Of a DNA stretch of 55,518 nt, positions 8,572-17,454 are shown piece by piece (position 1 is the first letter of the stretch; every line of letters starts with the position of its first letter). The stretch comes from Oligoflexus sp. (GTDB lineage: Bacteria > Bdellovibrionota_B > Oligoflexia > Oligoflexales > Oligoflexaceae). The stretch spans positions 1 through 55,518 of the forward strand of contig NZ_DASTAT010000070.1 of NCBI RefSeq assembly GCF_035712445.1, read 5' to 3'. A program made the position numbers and the translations under genes. The notes under the pieces were generated by a model. The model was given only the letters and a program-made list of their open reading frames with translations, did no database searches and was not told the DNA's origin.

Positions 8572-10704
8572 CTAACCTTCCCGCGTGTTCAAATCCACAA
8601 GGCTATTCCATAAGGTCTGCTGATCGATAGGCTTGGTGAGATGGGCGTTGAATCCCGATCTCATCACCTTCTCCCGATCCTCGTTCATCGCGTGGGCGGT
8701 GACCGCGACGATGGGTTTTCCATAACCGCGTTTTCGCAGCTCCAGGGTGGCTTCGTAGCCGTCCATGATAGGCATCTGAAGATCCATGAAGATCACATCA
8801 TAGTTGCCGCTCAGGGCTTTTTCCATGCCTTCGCAGCCGTTCTCGGCCCAGTCGACTTCCAAGCCCAGCTTTCTGAGTATGCTGCCGATCAGCAGGCGAT
8901 TGTCGGCAAGGTCTTCGACCAAAAGGACCCTGGTCGCTTTGAGACTCTCTCTCTGCGGTCGACTCTCCGCCGTGCCCGAAGGCGACGCCGGGGTCTCACC
9001 CTTCGAACTTTGGAAAAGTCGGGTTCGCTTCGGTGTATGCCCCGAATCGATCGTGATGGTGAACGTGCTGCCCTGCCCTGGAGTCGATTCGGTCAGCACC
9101 ACATCCCCGCCCAACGCCTGCGCCAGTCGGCGGGACAGCGCAAGGCCTAAGCCGGTTCCACCGAATTGCCGCGTAAGGGACGAGTCCACCTGCACGAAGG
9201 GCTCGAAAAGATTTTTGACGTTTTCGGCGGAAATGCCCGGTCCGGTATCGGTGACGTCAATCGCCAGATGCGGGGCACCGCGCAGCTGGGTCAAGGATTT
9301 CACGGTCAGGGTCACGCTACCCTTGCTTGTGAACTTGATGGCATTGCCGACTATATTGAAAAGTATCTGCTTCAAACGCACAGGATCGGTTTCAATGGTG
9401 CGCGGCATGGACCCCTCGGCTTCCACCAGGAATTCCAAACCCTTTTCATCGGCTTTCAGACTCAGGACGGCCACGGCCTCGTTTAGGAAATCCTTCAGAT
9501 CGACAGTCGTCTTCGTCACCTGGAATTTACCGGACTCCACTTTGGAAAGATCGAGGATGTCATTGATGATGGTCAGAAGAACATTGCTATTCCGCTTCAA
9601 AGTTTCCAGGTAAAGCGTGCGTTCCTCTTCTGGCAAATCCGGCTGCAGCAAGAGTTCGGAAAAACCCAGCACGGCCCCCAAGGGCGTTCGGATCTCGTGA
9701 CTCATATTCGCCAGGAACGCGCTTTTCGCGACGTTCGATGCCAGCGCAGCCTCCTTGGCTTTCACAAGCTCCTCTTCCACGGCCTTCCGTTCTTGAATCT
9801 CCTTCTGCAGTCGCTCCACAGCTCCCAAAAGCTCGGACGTCCTCTGCTGAACGCGGCGCTCCAAATCGCTGTGCGCGTTCTTCAGCTCTTCTTCCGCGAT
9901 TTTTCGCTCGGTGATATCACGGGTGACTTTGGCAAAACCGCGCAGCTGGCCTTCATGGTCACGCAGGGAGGTAAGGACGACATTCGCCCAGTACGTGGAT
10001 CCGTCCTTGCGCTTGCGAATACCTTCCTCTTCGTAATGACCATCGCGCATGGCCGCTTCCAGTTCGCAGTGCGGATATCCCAAAGCCAGGGCTTCCTGGG
10101 TGTAAAAGATATCCAAGGGCTTGCCGATCACCTCGTCCGCCGTGTAGCCATTCAAGCGGTGGGCGCCTGAATTCCAGCTCATGATGCGACCATCCAGATC
10201 GATCATGAAGATCGCGTAGTCTTTGACCGCTTCGATCAAGAGCCGCATACGTTCTTCACTCTCGCGCAGCTGCTGCTCGGTGACCTTCTTATCGGTGATG
10301 TCGCGGGTGATTTTCGCGTAACCGATCAGCTGCCCGTCGTTATCCTTCAAAGCCGTAATCGTCACGGCAGCCCAGAAAGAAGAACCGTCCTTACGCAGAC
10401 GCTGGCCCTCTTCTTCATAGCTGCCTTCTTCAGCCGCCATTTTCAGCTCGTACTGAGGATGACGCCGCTCGATCAGATGGAGCGGATAGAAGGTCGAAAA
10501 GTGTTTGCCGATGATTTCGTCCGCTTTGTAGCCTTGCATCCGCTCCGCTCCCGGATTCCAGGTCTGAACATAGCCCTGGGCATCCAGGAGGAAAATTGCG
10601 TAATCCTTCACGGCCCCCGCGAATAAGGCGAAGGTATTGATGACGCTATCGGAGCCTGGCTCTGGAGAATTCATGCTATTGACCCGGATGAGTGGAGATT
10701 TCAT
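8572..10704 (-). CDS. Cytoplasmic hybrid histidine kinase PAS-PAS-HisKA-HATPase-REC
   Basis: 710 residues with no membrane segment, so probably soluble. Two tandem PAS/PAC units (27-145 and 153-270) are so alike that they look duplicated: both contain VKDYAIF, a W-N-GA block and RKDGS-FWA/TYWA. A coiled coil of about 40 residues leads to the dimerisation domain with His336 in SHEIRTP. The ATPase domain has NIVGNAIKFTS, DTGPGIS and GGTGLGL. The C-terminal receiver has Asp641 in VIFMDLQMPIMDG and Lys in LTKPID. Because it ends in a receiver, it needs a separate HPt protein or signals through the receiver itself. The start is uncertain: neither ATG 10704 nor an internal ATG ten codons later has a good ribosome site. 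Confidence 0.92.
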   Translation of the reverse strand: MKSPLIRVNSMNSPEPGSDSVINTFALFAGAVKDYAIFLLDAQGYVQTWNPGAERMQGYKADEIIGKHFSTFYPLHLIERRHPQYELKMAAEEGSYEEEGQRLRKDGSSFWAAVTITALKDNDGQLIGYAKITRDITDKKVTEQQLRESEERMRLLIEAVKDYAIFMIDLDGRIMSWNSGAHRLNGYTADEVIGKPLDIFYTQEALALGYPHCELEAAMRDGHYEEEGIRKRKDGSTYWANVVLTSLRDHEGQLRGFAKVTRDITERKIAEEELKNAHSDLERRVQQRTSELLGAVERLQKEIQERKAVEEELVKAKEAALASNVAKSAFLANMSHEIRTPLGAVLGFSELLLQPDLPEEERTLYLETLKRNSNVLLTIINDILDLSKVESGKFQVTKTTVDLKDFLNEAVAVLSLKADEKGLEFLVEAEGSMPRTIETDPVRLKQILFNIVGNAIKFTSKGSVTLTVKSLTQLRGAPHLAIDVTDTGPGISAENVKNLFEPFVQVDSSLTRQFGGTGLGLALSRRLAQALGGDVVLTESTPGQGSTFTITIDSGHTPKRTRLFQSSKGETPASPSGTAESRPQRESLKATRVLLVEDLADNRLLIGSILRKLGLEVDWAENGCEGMEKALSGNYDVIFMDLQMPIMDGYEATLELRKRGYGKPIVAVTAHAMNEDREKVMRSGFNAHLTKPIDQQTLWNSLVDLNTREG

Positions 10705-11045
10705 GCAAAAGAACCGGCAAGCCTACTGCATGCCACTTCTATCCTACCATTCTTTACTCGATTCGGGCCGGAAGTTTAAGCGCAATATCATGATATCTGC
10801 GGCGTGATTCCGCACGAAGCACAGGGAAGCACCGGCTTTTCCAGGTTTTGCAAAAAAAATCCCCTGAAATATATCAGACTTCAATCTTTCAAGCTGACGT
10901 GTTCTTGAAAACCTACAGGACAAAAGGATTCAAATCCTGCCAACTTCCGCCTTCTGCCAATCTTGGTTAAATTCTCATGTCCTTTGAAACGGCCAGATGC
11001 TAAGACTCTGAAGAGCCCGAGACGCCACGTTGCCCGAGGTTAAAG
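10705..11045. other. Intergenic region between two divergent kinase genes
   Basis: About 340 bases, AT-richer than its surroundings, that must contain both kinase promoters. Bases 10925-10938 form a perfect AGGATT-CA-AATCCT palindrome, a size that could suit a regulator half-site pair. No promoter hexamers with good spacing were found. Confidence 0.35.
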
Positions 11046-12206
11046 ATGGAACTGTCAGAGCACATGATCCCGAAGTCAGAGTGTTCACGTCTACCGCTGG
11101 GCACCTTGAATGTGACTGAGCTGCTGTCACGACCGCAGCGCGCCCCCGATTACGCGGCGGAGAATCAAGCTCTGGTGTCGCTGGCCGAATCTCTCGCCAA
11201 CCGTTCCGATGATATCTTTCAAAGGCTCGCGCAGCATGCGCTTACTCTTTGCGGGGCACATTCGGCCGGCATCAGCCTTCTGGACGAGGAAAACGGCCAG
11301 CCCGTATTTCGTTGGCGGGCGATTCAGGGAAAACTGGAGCCCTTCGTCAATTGCACAATGCCACGATATTTCTCACCCTGCGGCGATGTCGTCGATGGGA
11401 ACAAACCGCTCCTGATCCAAAACCCCGTCCTTCATTATCAAAGTCTATCAGGCCTTGATTTGGAGCTTGGTTTGGACCTTTGCGAGGCCCTGCTGGTACC
11501 CTTTCAAAACGGCGAAAAGGCTGTCGGCACGCTTTGGGTGGTTGCGCATGATCATCACAAGCATTTCGTTCAGGACGATCTGCGCTGTCTCGAAAGCCTT
11601 TGCAAGTTTGCCTCGGCCTCGGTGATGGCGCTGGAGAATATCAAAAACCTCGAATCGACCAGCCAGAAACTGAAGGATGTCCAGCTTCGCATGGATACCG
11701 CACTTGGAATCGGAGCCATCGCCACCTGGGTGTGGGATATCGACTCCAATCGCGTCTATGCGGATCACAATCTCGCCAACCTCTTCGGCGTCGCCGCATG
11801 TGATGCGGACGGTGGCCAAGTCGAGACTTTTCTGGACGCCATCCACCCGGACGATCGTGATGCGGTGAGACTACGAATTCAAAAGTCCCTGGAATCGAGA
11901 GAGGCCTATGAAGCGGAGTATCGCATCGAAGGCGAAGGCCAGCCTCTCCGCTGGGTATCCGCGCGGGGCCGCGTGATGGAACGGGATGGCGTCAAGGGCA
12001 CCCGCCTCATCGGTGTGGTCGTCGACGTGACCGAACGCCGGAAAATGGAAGACCAGCTGCGCATCAAGACCGAGCAGCTGGCTGAAGCGTCGCAACGGAA
12101 GGATGAATTCCTTGCGACGCTTTCCCATGAACTCCGCTCGCCCCTGAACATTATTCAAGGGCACACCGAGCTGCTGCGATTGGAAACGCCGGGGACGCCG
12201 GAATTC
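11046..12206 (+). pseudogene. Hybrid histidine kinase, 5' part (GAF-PAS-HisKA), broken by deletion and frameshift
   Basis: Residues 1-387 are coherent: a GAF domain (about 45-195), a PAS domain (215-335) and the first helix of the dimerisation domain with His361 in SHELRSP, up to GTPEF at 12206. After that the frame reads 42 junk codons and stops at 12335, while the family sequence resumes in another frame at 12208 with VSRIITGKM. Related kinases have roughly 23 residues between these points, so about 68 bases are missing, a number that also explains the shift (2 modulo 3). The gap removes much of the second dimerisation helix. ATG 11046 has GAGG six bases upstream. Either a true pseudogene or an assembly deletion. 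Confidence 0.85.
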
Positions 12207-12207
12207 G

Positions 12208-13179
12208 GTCTCCCGCATCATCACCGGGAAAATGCTGCTCGACATATCCGTCTTCGATCCCAAGGATATTGTGGTGGATGCCATGCGGGCCATTCAATTC
12301 GCAGCGGATGCGAAATCCATCCGCCTTCACTATGATATCGAGGCCAGGGCCGGCATGATCAACGGTGACCGCGGCCGGATCCAGCAGGCGCTTTGGAATT
12401 TTCTGGCCAATGCCGTGAAGTTTTCGCCGCAAGGCAGCCGGGTTTTCATCCACGTCCGACTCCAAAAAGGATACATGGAATTCAGCGTCAGGGATCAAGG
12501 TCAAGGCATCACGCCCGAGTTCCTTCCTTATGTCTTTGATCGCTTCAATCAGGAAGATGGCTCCAAAAGCCGTAAATATGGTGGACTCGGTTTGGGGCTC
12601 GCCATCGTCCGGCACATCGCCGAACTCCACGGCGGCTCGGTGCAGGCCGCGAGTCCCGGTAAGAATCAAGGCTGCACCTTCACCCTTTCCATCCCTGTGG
12701 TCGCCGTGGTGGATGATGTGCATGATGCAGCTGCGGCCCCTCATCAGACGAGCCCGCGACCCATGGATGATCTCGCGCCACGCCTCCCTTCGTATCGCAT
12801 CCTGGTCGTGGATGATCAAATTGAAGCGGCCTCTCTGCTGAAGCGTTCCCTCGAAATGCTCGGCGCTGACGTCATCACCGCGAGCCTTGCGACCCAGGCC
12901 TGGATCGAGCTGGAGCAGCGGCCTCTCGATCTTCTGATCAGTGACATCGGCATGCCCGATGTCAACGGTTTTGATCTGATCCGAACCTGGCGTCGTCGTG
13001 AAGAGATGCTGGGACGGAGGCCGATTCCTGCCATTGCTCTGACCGCCTATGGAACAGAGGATGACAAAGCCGAGATCCTGGCGGCGGGTTTTACGGCCCA
13101 TCTGGCCAAACCCGCCGGTTTAAGTGAACTCGTGGCCACGATCCTGCGGGAAACTCCCCTTCGACATGACCGTACATGA
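12208..13179 (+). pseudogene. Hybrid histidine kinase, 3' part (HATPase-REC), out of frame with its 5' part
   Basis: Continuation of the kinase that starts at 11046. It opens with VSRIITGKMLLD and contains a full ATPase domain: N-box WNFLANAVKFS, G-boxes DQGQGI and GGLGLGL. A receiver domain follows, with RILVVDDQ, phospho-acceptor Asp in LLISDIGMPDVNG, Thr in IALTAYG and Lys in LAKPAG. An internal ATG at 12232 could start translation, but it lacks a Shine-Dalgarno sequence and would give an ATPase/receiver piece without a phosphorylatable His. Codon use and conserved motifs remain intact, so the lesion is either recent or artefactual. Confidence 0.85.
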
Positions 13180-13233
13180 GTTTCACCGATCGTTCAGCGC
13201 AAGAAATCGCCTTCATGTTCTCCTGAATTGAGA

Positions 13234-13261
13234 TTGAAACCTGCTGCAGGAAGCGTATGAC
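13234..13261 (+). promoter_or_regulatory. Candidate sigma-70 promoter for beta-propeller protein gene
   Basis: TTGAAA at 13234-13239, a 16-base spacer and TATGAC at 13256-13261 lie about 50 bases before the start codon. The -35 matches the consensus at five of six positions and the -10 at four of six. The spacer contains the palindrome CCTGCTGCAGG. Confidence 0.4.
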
Positions 13262-13312
13262 AACTGCATGGCGTCCGCAGGGAACAGCTCATTTTCATAA
13301 AGGAGCTTTGTT

Positions 13313-15373
13313 ATGCGATATGCAGATCTTTACCTAAGGTTTTTCCTCTCACTGGTCCTGCTGGGACCGCTTTCGACCCTTGAAAACAAGGCCTTTGCCG
13401 AGTCCGCCCAGGAGGCGTTGAACAAGGCTCTGCAAACGAAGCCGCAGGAATACGCTGGCATGGATTATTATCCGAACTGTGCCGCCCTGCGTGAAGACCT
13501 TGCAAGCAGCTTTGACGAAATGTGGCTTCAGGACAAGGCCTGGATGTCGTCGGCGATCGGCATGGATCGGCCCATTTACGGTGTGGATAAGGAGCTTGAA
13601 AACGCGCAGCCGGCCGGGACTGATGCCGGCGTCGAAGGCGCGACCAATGTTCAGGAACGCGGCGTGGACGAAGCCGATCGTTTTCGGGTGGGTGATGAAC
13701 AGGTCTTTGCCTTAAGTTCGGATGAATACATTCAGATCCTCGATCGTCAGACTTTGCAGCCGATGGGAAGCCTTCACATTCCAGGACTCATGCATACCCA
13801 GCTGCTCACAGCCCCCGGTCGGCTTGTGATTCTGGGACAGATGGCGGGCAAGGATGCCCAGGCCTTTAGCCTTGTGCGCGTGTATGAAACCGCGGCCGAT
13901 GCGTATCCCGCTCTGATCAAAGAGCAGCGTTACCTGGGATCTTTGTTTACGAGTCGGCTGATCGGTGACCAGCTTCTGCTCCTTCTGAGTGATAGCATCC
14001 CCGATATCCGTGTCCCGGTCCCTTTCAAGGAATTCCAAACCGAACCCTGGTTCTCGGATCCGAACAAACGCCAGAGGATGTATCAGATGCGGGATCAACT
14101 GAAGCGCCGCATCCTGCCGCCGATTCGGAATGGGGAACTGCAGGGTGTGGCCTGCGAACGCTACATAAGGCGGCCCGTTCGCGACTGGGATCTGCAGCTG
14201 AGCAAGACTCTTATGATCAATATCCGCGATGTCAAGGCCCTGACCGGACAAAAGCCCGAGGCCCTTGGCCTGATCGGTTCCACGGATGAACTCTATGTGA
14301 CCACCCGTAATATGTATGTCCTCAAACAGCAGGTGCAGTGGTTTTCGCCCATATGGTGGGGAGGACCTGTGCCGATCGCAAGACCGCAGCCGCAGGATGA
14401 AAGACTGCGTATCCAGCAGATTGGCCTTCAGAACGGATTTTTACAGCCCCGGGCCGCGGGCCAGCTGCGGGGTCGTATCAAGGACCGCTGGTCCCTGCAT
14501 GAGCTGAAGGAGGGGCGTTATCTGGCGGTTGCCACCACCACGGGATTTTTGGGCGGAATCGGGGGCGAGGTGGCCAGCAATCATCTCTTCATCGTGGCTC
14601 CGGATGCCGGCGTTCAGCTCCGTATCAGGGCCTCATTGGAAAATTTCGCGCCTCGCGAGGATATACGCTCCGTTCGCTATCTCGGGGATTATGCTTACGT
14701 GGTGACCTTCGAAAAAACCGACCCGCTGTTCGCCTTCGACTTGAGCGATCCTCTTCACCCCAGGCTTTTGAGTGAGCTGAAGATTCCCGGCTTTTCCACC
14801 TACATGCATCCTCTGGGGGATGGGCGTCTTTTGGGAGTTGGCTTTGATGCACTGGATCAGGGCGACTATTCGCTTTTTCAAGGCGTGAAGATTTCCCTTT
14901 TCGGAATCGCTGACCCGACTCACATCAATGAGCTGCAGTCGCCTAAAATTTACGGCATTCGCGGTTCGAGTTCAGAAGTGGCGGTGGATCCCAAGGCTTT
15001 CTTCTATGATTCAAAGTCCGGGCTGATCGGAGTGCCGATTATCGCTTTGAAAGAAGCTGGCGAATGGGGAACGGCGCGTGACTTCAGCGGAGCCCTGATC
15101 CTGAAACTTGAGGGTTCGGGACTATCAGAAGCCGCCCGCATCAGTCACGTGGAATGGGTTGCGGATGCATGCCGCAGCGAACTCGATAGCTGGCGCTGGT
15201 GGCAGGATCAGCGTCCGTCGCTGGACATCAATCGCGTCTATCGACTCGGCGATCAGATCGTGACGCTGTCCCGCTGGGGGGTCAAGGCCTTCCAGGTTGG
15301 ACAATGGCAGGAACCCACGTTGGCTTGGAGTTTTCCAGCTCACGAAGTGTCGTGTCAGTCGAATCGTTTTTGA
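13313..15373 (+). CDS. Secreted beta-propeller domain protein
   Basis: 686 residues, with a signal peptide (hydrophobic core at 8-20, likely cleavage after AFA near residue 29). The block TNVQERGVDEADRFRVGD near 107-124 is the hallmark of the family described as secreted proteins with a C-terminal beta-propeller distantly related to WD-40 repeats (PF09826, COG4880); members carry TNVQ-GVDEAD-VKTDG here. The rest alternates short beta-rich segments typical of propeller blades. Its function in any species is unclear; it probably acts at the cell surface or outside. The start ATG follows AAAGGAG. It appears to be a single-gene transcript. Confidence 0.85.
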   Translation: MRYADLYLRFFLSLVLLGPLSTLENKAFAESAQEALNKALQTKPQEYAGMDYYPNCAALREDLASSFDEMWLQDKAWMSSAIGMDRPIYGVDKELENAQPAGTDAGVEGATNVQERGVDEADRFRVGDEQVFALSSDEYIQILDRQTLQPMGSLHIPGLMHTQLLTAPGRLVILGQMAGKDAQAFSLVRVYETAADAYPALIKEQRYLGSLFTSRLIGDQLLLLLSDSIPDIRVPVPFKEFQTEPWFSDPNKRQRMYQMRDQLKRRILPPIRNGELQGVACERYIRRPVRDWDLQLSKTLMINIRDVKALTGQKPEALGLIGSTDELYVTTRNMYVLKQQVQWFSPIWWGGPVPIARPQPQDERLRIQQIGLQNGFLQPRAAGQLRGRIKDRWSLHELKEGRYLAVATTTGFLGGIGGEVASNHLFIVAPDAGVQLRIRASLENFAPREDIRSVRYLGDYAYVVTFEKTDPLFAFDLSDPLHPRLLSELKIPGFSTYMHPLGDGRLLGVGFDALDQGDYSLFQGVKISLFGIADPTHINELQSPKIYGIRGSSSEVAVDPKAFFYDSKSGLIGVPIIALKEAGEWGTARDFSGALILKLEGSGLSEAARISHVEWVADACRSELDSWRWWQDQRPSLDINRVYRLGDQIVTLSRWGVKAFQVGQWQEPTLAWSFPAHEVSCQSNRF

Positions 15374-15392
15374 GGCATTCGGCGTAGGGACG

Positions 15393-15466
15393 GCGGCCGC
15401 CCCTCGCGAATCGGACGGATTTCTCGCGGCCGCGTATGAGAGATCGGGCGGTCGTCTCGCGGCCGC
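15393..15466. repeat. Cluster of three GCGGCCGC octamers between convergent genes
   Basis: GCGGCCGC occurs at 15393-15400, 15426-15433 and 15459-15466, exactly 33 bases apart. The first and third copies extend to GCGGCCGCCCCTC, and the second and third share TCTCGCGGCCGC upstream. GGGCGG before the last copy can pair with CCGCCC. There is no U-tract, so it is either a shared Rho-independent-like structure or a small tandem repeat of unknown role. Confidence 0.6.
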
Positions 15467-15475
15467 CCCTCTGAT

Positions 15476-16027
15476 TCAGGCACGGCGGCGACCGCGCATC
15501 AAAGATCGCGTGGATGCCGCAAGAATCAATCCTGCGGAACCGACAGCCAGACGGCGGGCGGGCGTCCACTTTTTACGCAGGCTGCGCTGCATGTCCGCCG
15601 AGGCCTCGTGCAATTCCATTTGATTGTGAACCTCGCGCACACCCGGAATACGGGCAATCGCGCGCATCACGTTGTCAACTTCGGTGCTCATAATCGGCCC
15701 CTGCAGAGTCACGATTCCATCCTCGGCTGTAATCCCAACGTCCTTGGCCCGGCTCATATAATGGCCCAACTTCGACGCGACGCGGCGCACGAGTTTATCA
15801 TCATCCACTTTCTGTCCAGCCAGACGCGATCGCATCTCCTCCAGCATGCCGAGCGAGCGATTCTGAAGGTCGCGGCTGGATACATCCAGAAATCTTTGCG
15901 CGTCCTGAAGGCCTTTGCTGGCCCTTTCGCGCACAGCGGCGCGGCGGCGGTTGCCACTGACCGGATCATAGAGGTAAACCAGAGCCGCTCCGATACCAGC
16001 TGTTGTCAACATTGATAGAAGTTTCAT
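15476..16027 (-). CDS. BON-domain protein with N- and C-terminal hydrophobic/basic ends
   Basis: 183 residues. The N-terminus (LTTAGIGAALVYLYDPVSGNRRRAAV) resembles proteins with a YtxH-like membrane anchor and a DP-SG-RRR motif. A BON domain, residues 78-142, contains ITAEDGIVTLQGP and IPGVREVHNQ, the family's two characteristic segments; BON domains bind phospholipid or other hydrophobic surfaces in the envelope. The C-terminus has a second hydrophobic segment and an Arg-rich tail. It probably has an envelope stress or structural role. The Shine-Dalgarno sequence AAGGAGG lies six bases before the ATG. Convergent with the beta-propeller gene. Confidence 0.85.
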   Translation of the reverse strand: MKLLSMLTTAGIGAALVYLYDPVSGNRRRAAVRERASKGLQDAQRFLDVSSRDLQNRSLGMLEEMRSRLAGQKVDDDKLVRRVASKLGHYMSRAKDVGITAEDGIVTLQGPIMSTEVDNVMRAIARIPGVREVHNQMELHEASADMQRSLRKKWTPARRLAVGSAGLILAASTRSLMRGRRRA

Positions 16028-16193
16028 AAGTTGCCTCCTTGGTCTTGGTTATTCCACGCGCGAGACATTGCAATCTCTGATCCACGGATCAAGGTTCCCA
16101 TGAAAAACTTCAAGGCTTATGCATGTCGAGCAGACGATGTCGCAGAAAGGATGCAGCAGGAGGCCAGGCAGAGCCTGGCGTGAAGGGTTTTCT

Positions 16194-16670
16194 TCAAAAA
16201 TCCTGGGCGGCGGCCGGCGCGTGCAGAGCCTCCAGCACGTCCATCTCACAGGCGTTCAGATATTCCCAGCCTTCGGACTTTTTATAGGTTCGCCAGATGC
16301 GAACTTTCGAGATGCTGTGGAAGGAACGCATGCGCACGGTTTTCATCATGGCCCGCGACTGCCGGATGAAGATTGAAAAATCCTCAAGGCAGTATTTCTG
16401 TTCGTGACTCAGATCCAGAATCATATAGAGAACTTTTTCCTCCTGCCGGGGATCGTCCACTTTCTGATAGATGGCGGCGATGAAACTGCCGTCCTCTTCG
16501 CGCCGGAACGAGATCGGCAGGTGATCGGCGGCCTCGATATCCAAAGCTCTTTCATAAAGGTCACAGGGCGCAAGGCGATAGTCAGAAAATTCCGATTTCC
16601 ACACGACCTTGACCGCCGGTCCATCCTTGGGCACAGCGAAAAGCCGAGGTTTCCTTGATTCCAACATCAT
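16194..16670 (-). CDS. Hypothetical soluble protein, possibly PilZ-like
   Basis: 158 residues, no signal peptide and no membrane span. The central block, YERALDIEAADHLPISF then EEDGSFIAAIYQKVD, is rich in beta-strand residues, and the ending is Ala-rich. The arrangement of short strands with Arg residues near RLAPCDLYER vaguely recalls PilZ folds, but no RxxxR/DxSxxG signature is visible, so that is only a guess. It is the second gene of a two-gene operon, 12 bases after the preceding stop. AAGGGG precedes the ATG. Confidence 0.6.
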   Translation of the reverse strand: MMLESRKPRLFAVPKDGPAVKVVWKSEFSDYRLAPCDLYERALDIEAADHLPISFRREEDGSFIAAIYQKVDDPRQEEKVLYMILDLSHEQKYCLEDFSIFIRQSRAMMKTVRMRSFHSISKVRIWRTYKKSEGWEYLNACEMDVLEALHAPAAAQDF

Positions 16671-16682
16671 GGCCTGCCCCTT

Positions 16683-16925
16683 TCAACCAGCTTGTTTAAG
16701 AGCTGCCAAAAATCGCGTGCAGCTGTAATGGAACGTGCCTGGCTGATACCCTTCGCAGTATTCGCTCGGTATGCGGGGATTGACCGTATAGAAATTCACG
16801 GGACGCCCGTTCAAAGTCGTAAAAGACCCCAGCAGCTGATTGCGCATGACCTTGTACGCATTCCCACTCCTCACGATGTTGAATCCTTCCCTGGATAACT
16901 GCTCAAGCAAAGCTTTGACACTCAT
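16683..16925 (-). CDS. Small hypothetical protein, first gene of two-gene operon
   Basis: 80 residues from MSVKALLEQLSREGFNIVRSG to LAALKQAG. It begins with an amphipathic helix and has a basic middle section and two cysteines in EYCEGYQPG and HYSCTRF. No recognised domain. The start at 16925 is chosen because GAGGAGG lies eight bases upstream; an ATG nine codons earlier has no ribosome site. The 12-base gap to the next gene indicates co-transcription. Confidence 0.6.
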   Translation of the reverse strand: MSVKALLEQLSREGFNIVRSGNAYKVMRNQLLGSFTTLNGRPVNFYTVNPRIPSEYCEGYQPGTFHYSCTRFLAALKQAG

Positions 16926-17044
16926 GACAATAACCTCCTCAATGCAAAACATCCTGTCTTGCAGCTAATGCACACTATTGGATCGTCAGGAGAATAGGAT
17001 CGCGAGCAGCAGCCCGCGACCCGAGAAGTGGTTTAAACCGGAAA

Positions 17045-17281
17045 TCAGCAAAAACACATAAAGGGTCGCGTCTTCCGATGCGGAAAACTTTGCTCCTTCA
17101 TCAAACGAATAATTTTGGAATAACAGTGCCTGCCATATGTGAGCAAGGTGTTATGATGCATGGCCTCAAAATTTTTTTTATTTTGAAAGATTGAAAACGC
17201 ACGCTCCAACGCCATTTCCCATTGTATCGATGACAGGGACAGCGTTTCAGGAATTATCGAATTTAAAATTACGGCTGACAT
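17045..17281 (-). CDS. Doubtful 78-residue protein in AT-rich region
   Basis: The frame encodes MSAVILNSIIPETL through to HRKTRPFMCFC, with a plausible helical middle (IQWEMALERAFSIFQNKKNFEA) and a basic, Cys-containing end. The ribosome site is weak. Base composition is AT-richer than in neighbouring genes, which could mean a recently acquired gene or non-coding DNA. No family recognised. Confidence 0.35.
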   Translation of the reverse strand: MSAVILNSIIPETLSLSSIQWEMALERAFSIFQNKKNFEAMHHNTLLTYGRHCYSKIIRLMKEQSFPHRKTRPFMCFC

Positions 17282-17386
17282 GACTGGTCCGTCTTTCTGC
17301 TCAATTTTTAATTTTAAAAATCCCTGCTGTATGCCGCAACCTAGGCGAGTGATGATGCATTATTCTTCACGGTGAGCGAGAGAATG

Positions 17387-17415
17387 TTGACATCCTGAAG
17401 ACCCCCCACTATCGT
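17387..17415 (+). promoter_or_regulatory. Strong sigma-70-type promoter for HTH regulator
   Basis: A perfect TTGACA at 17387-17392 is followed by a 17-base spacer and TATCGT at 17410-17415. The predicted start of transcription is near 17422, leaving a leader of about 33 bases before the ATG. It is the best consensus promoter seen in the window. Confidence 0.65.
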
Positions 17416-17454
17416 GAATGCAAAAGTCATGATGGAAAACTTAGGGAGTGGTCG

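Larger units (their letters stand above)
16926..17454. other. AT-rich intergenic stretch before the HTH regulator
   Basis: About 530 bases. It holds the leader of the small operon on the minus strand, a doubtful 78-codon minus-strand frame (17045-17281), and a strong promoter for the HTH gene on the plus strand (17387-17415). Bases 17281-17340 are clearly AT-richer than the rest of the window, with runs such as TTTTTAATTTTAAAAAT. No repeats or RNA gene were recognised. Confidence 0.4.
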
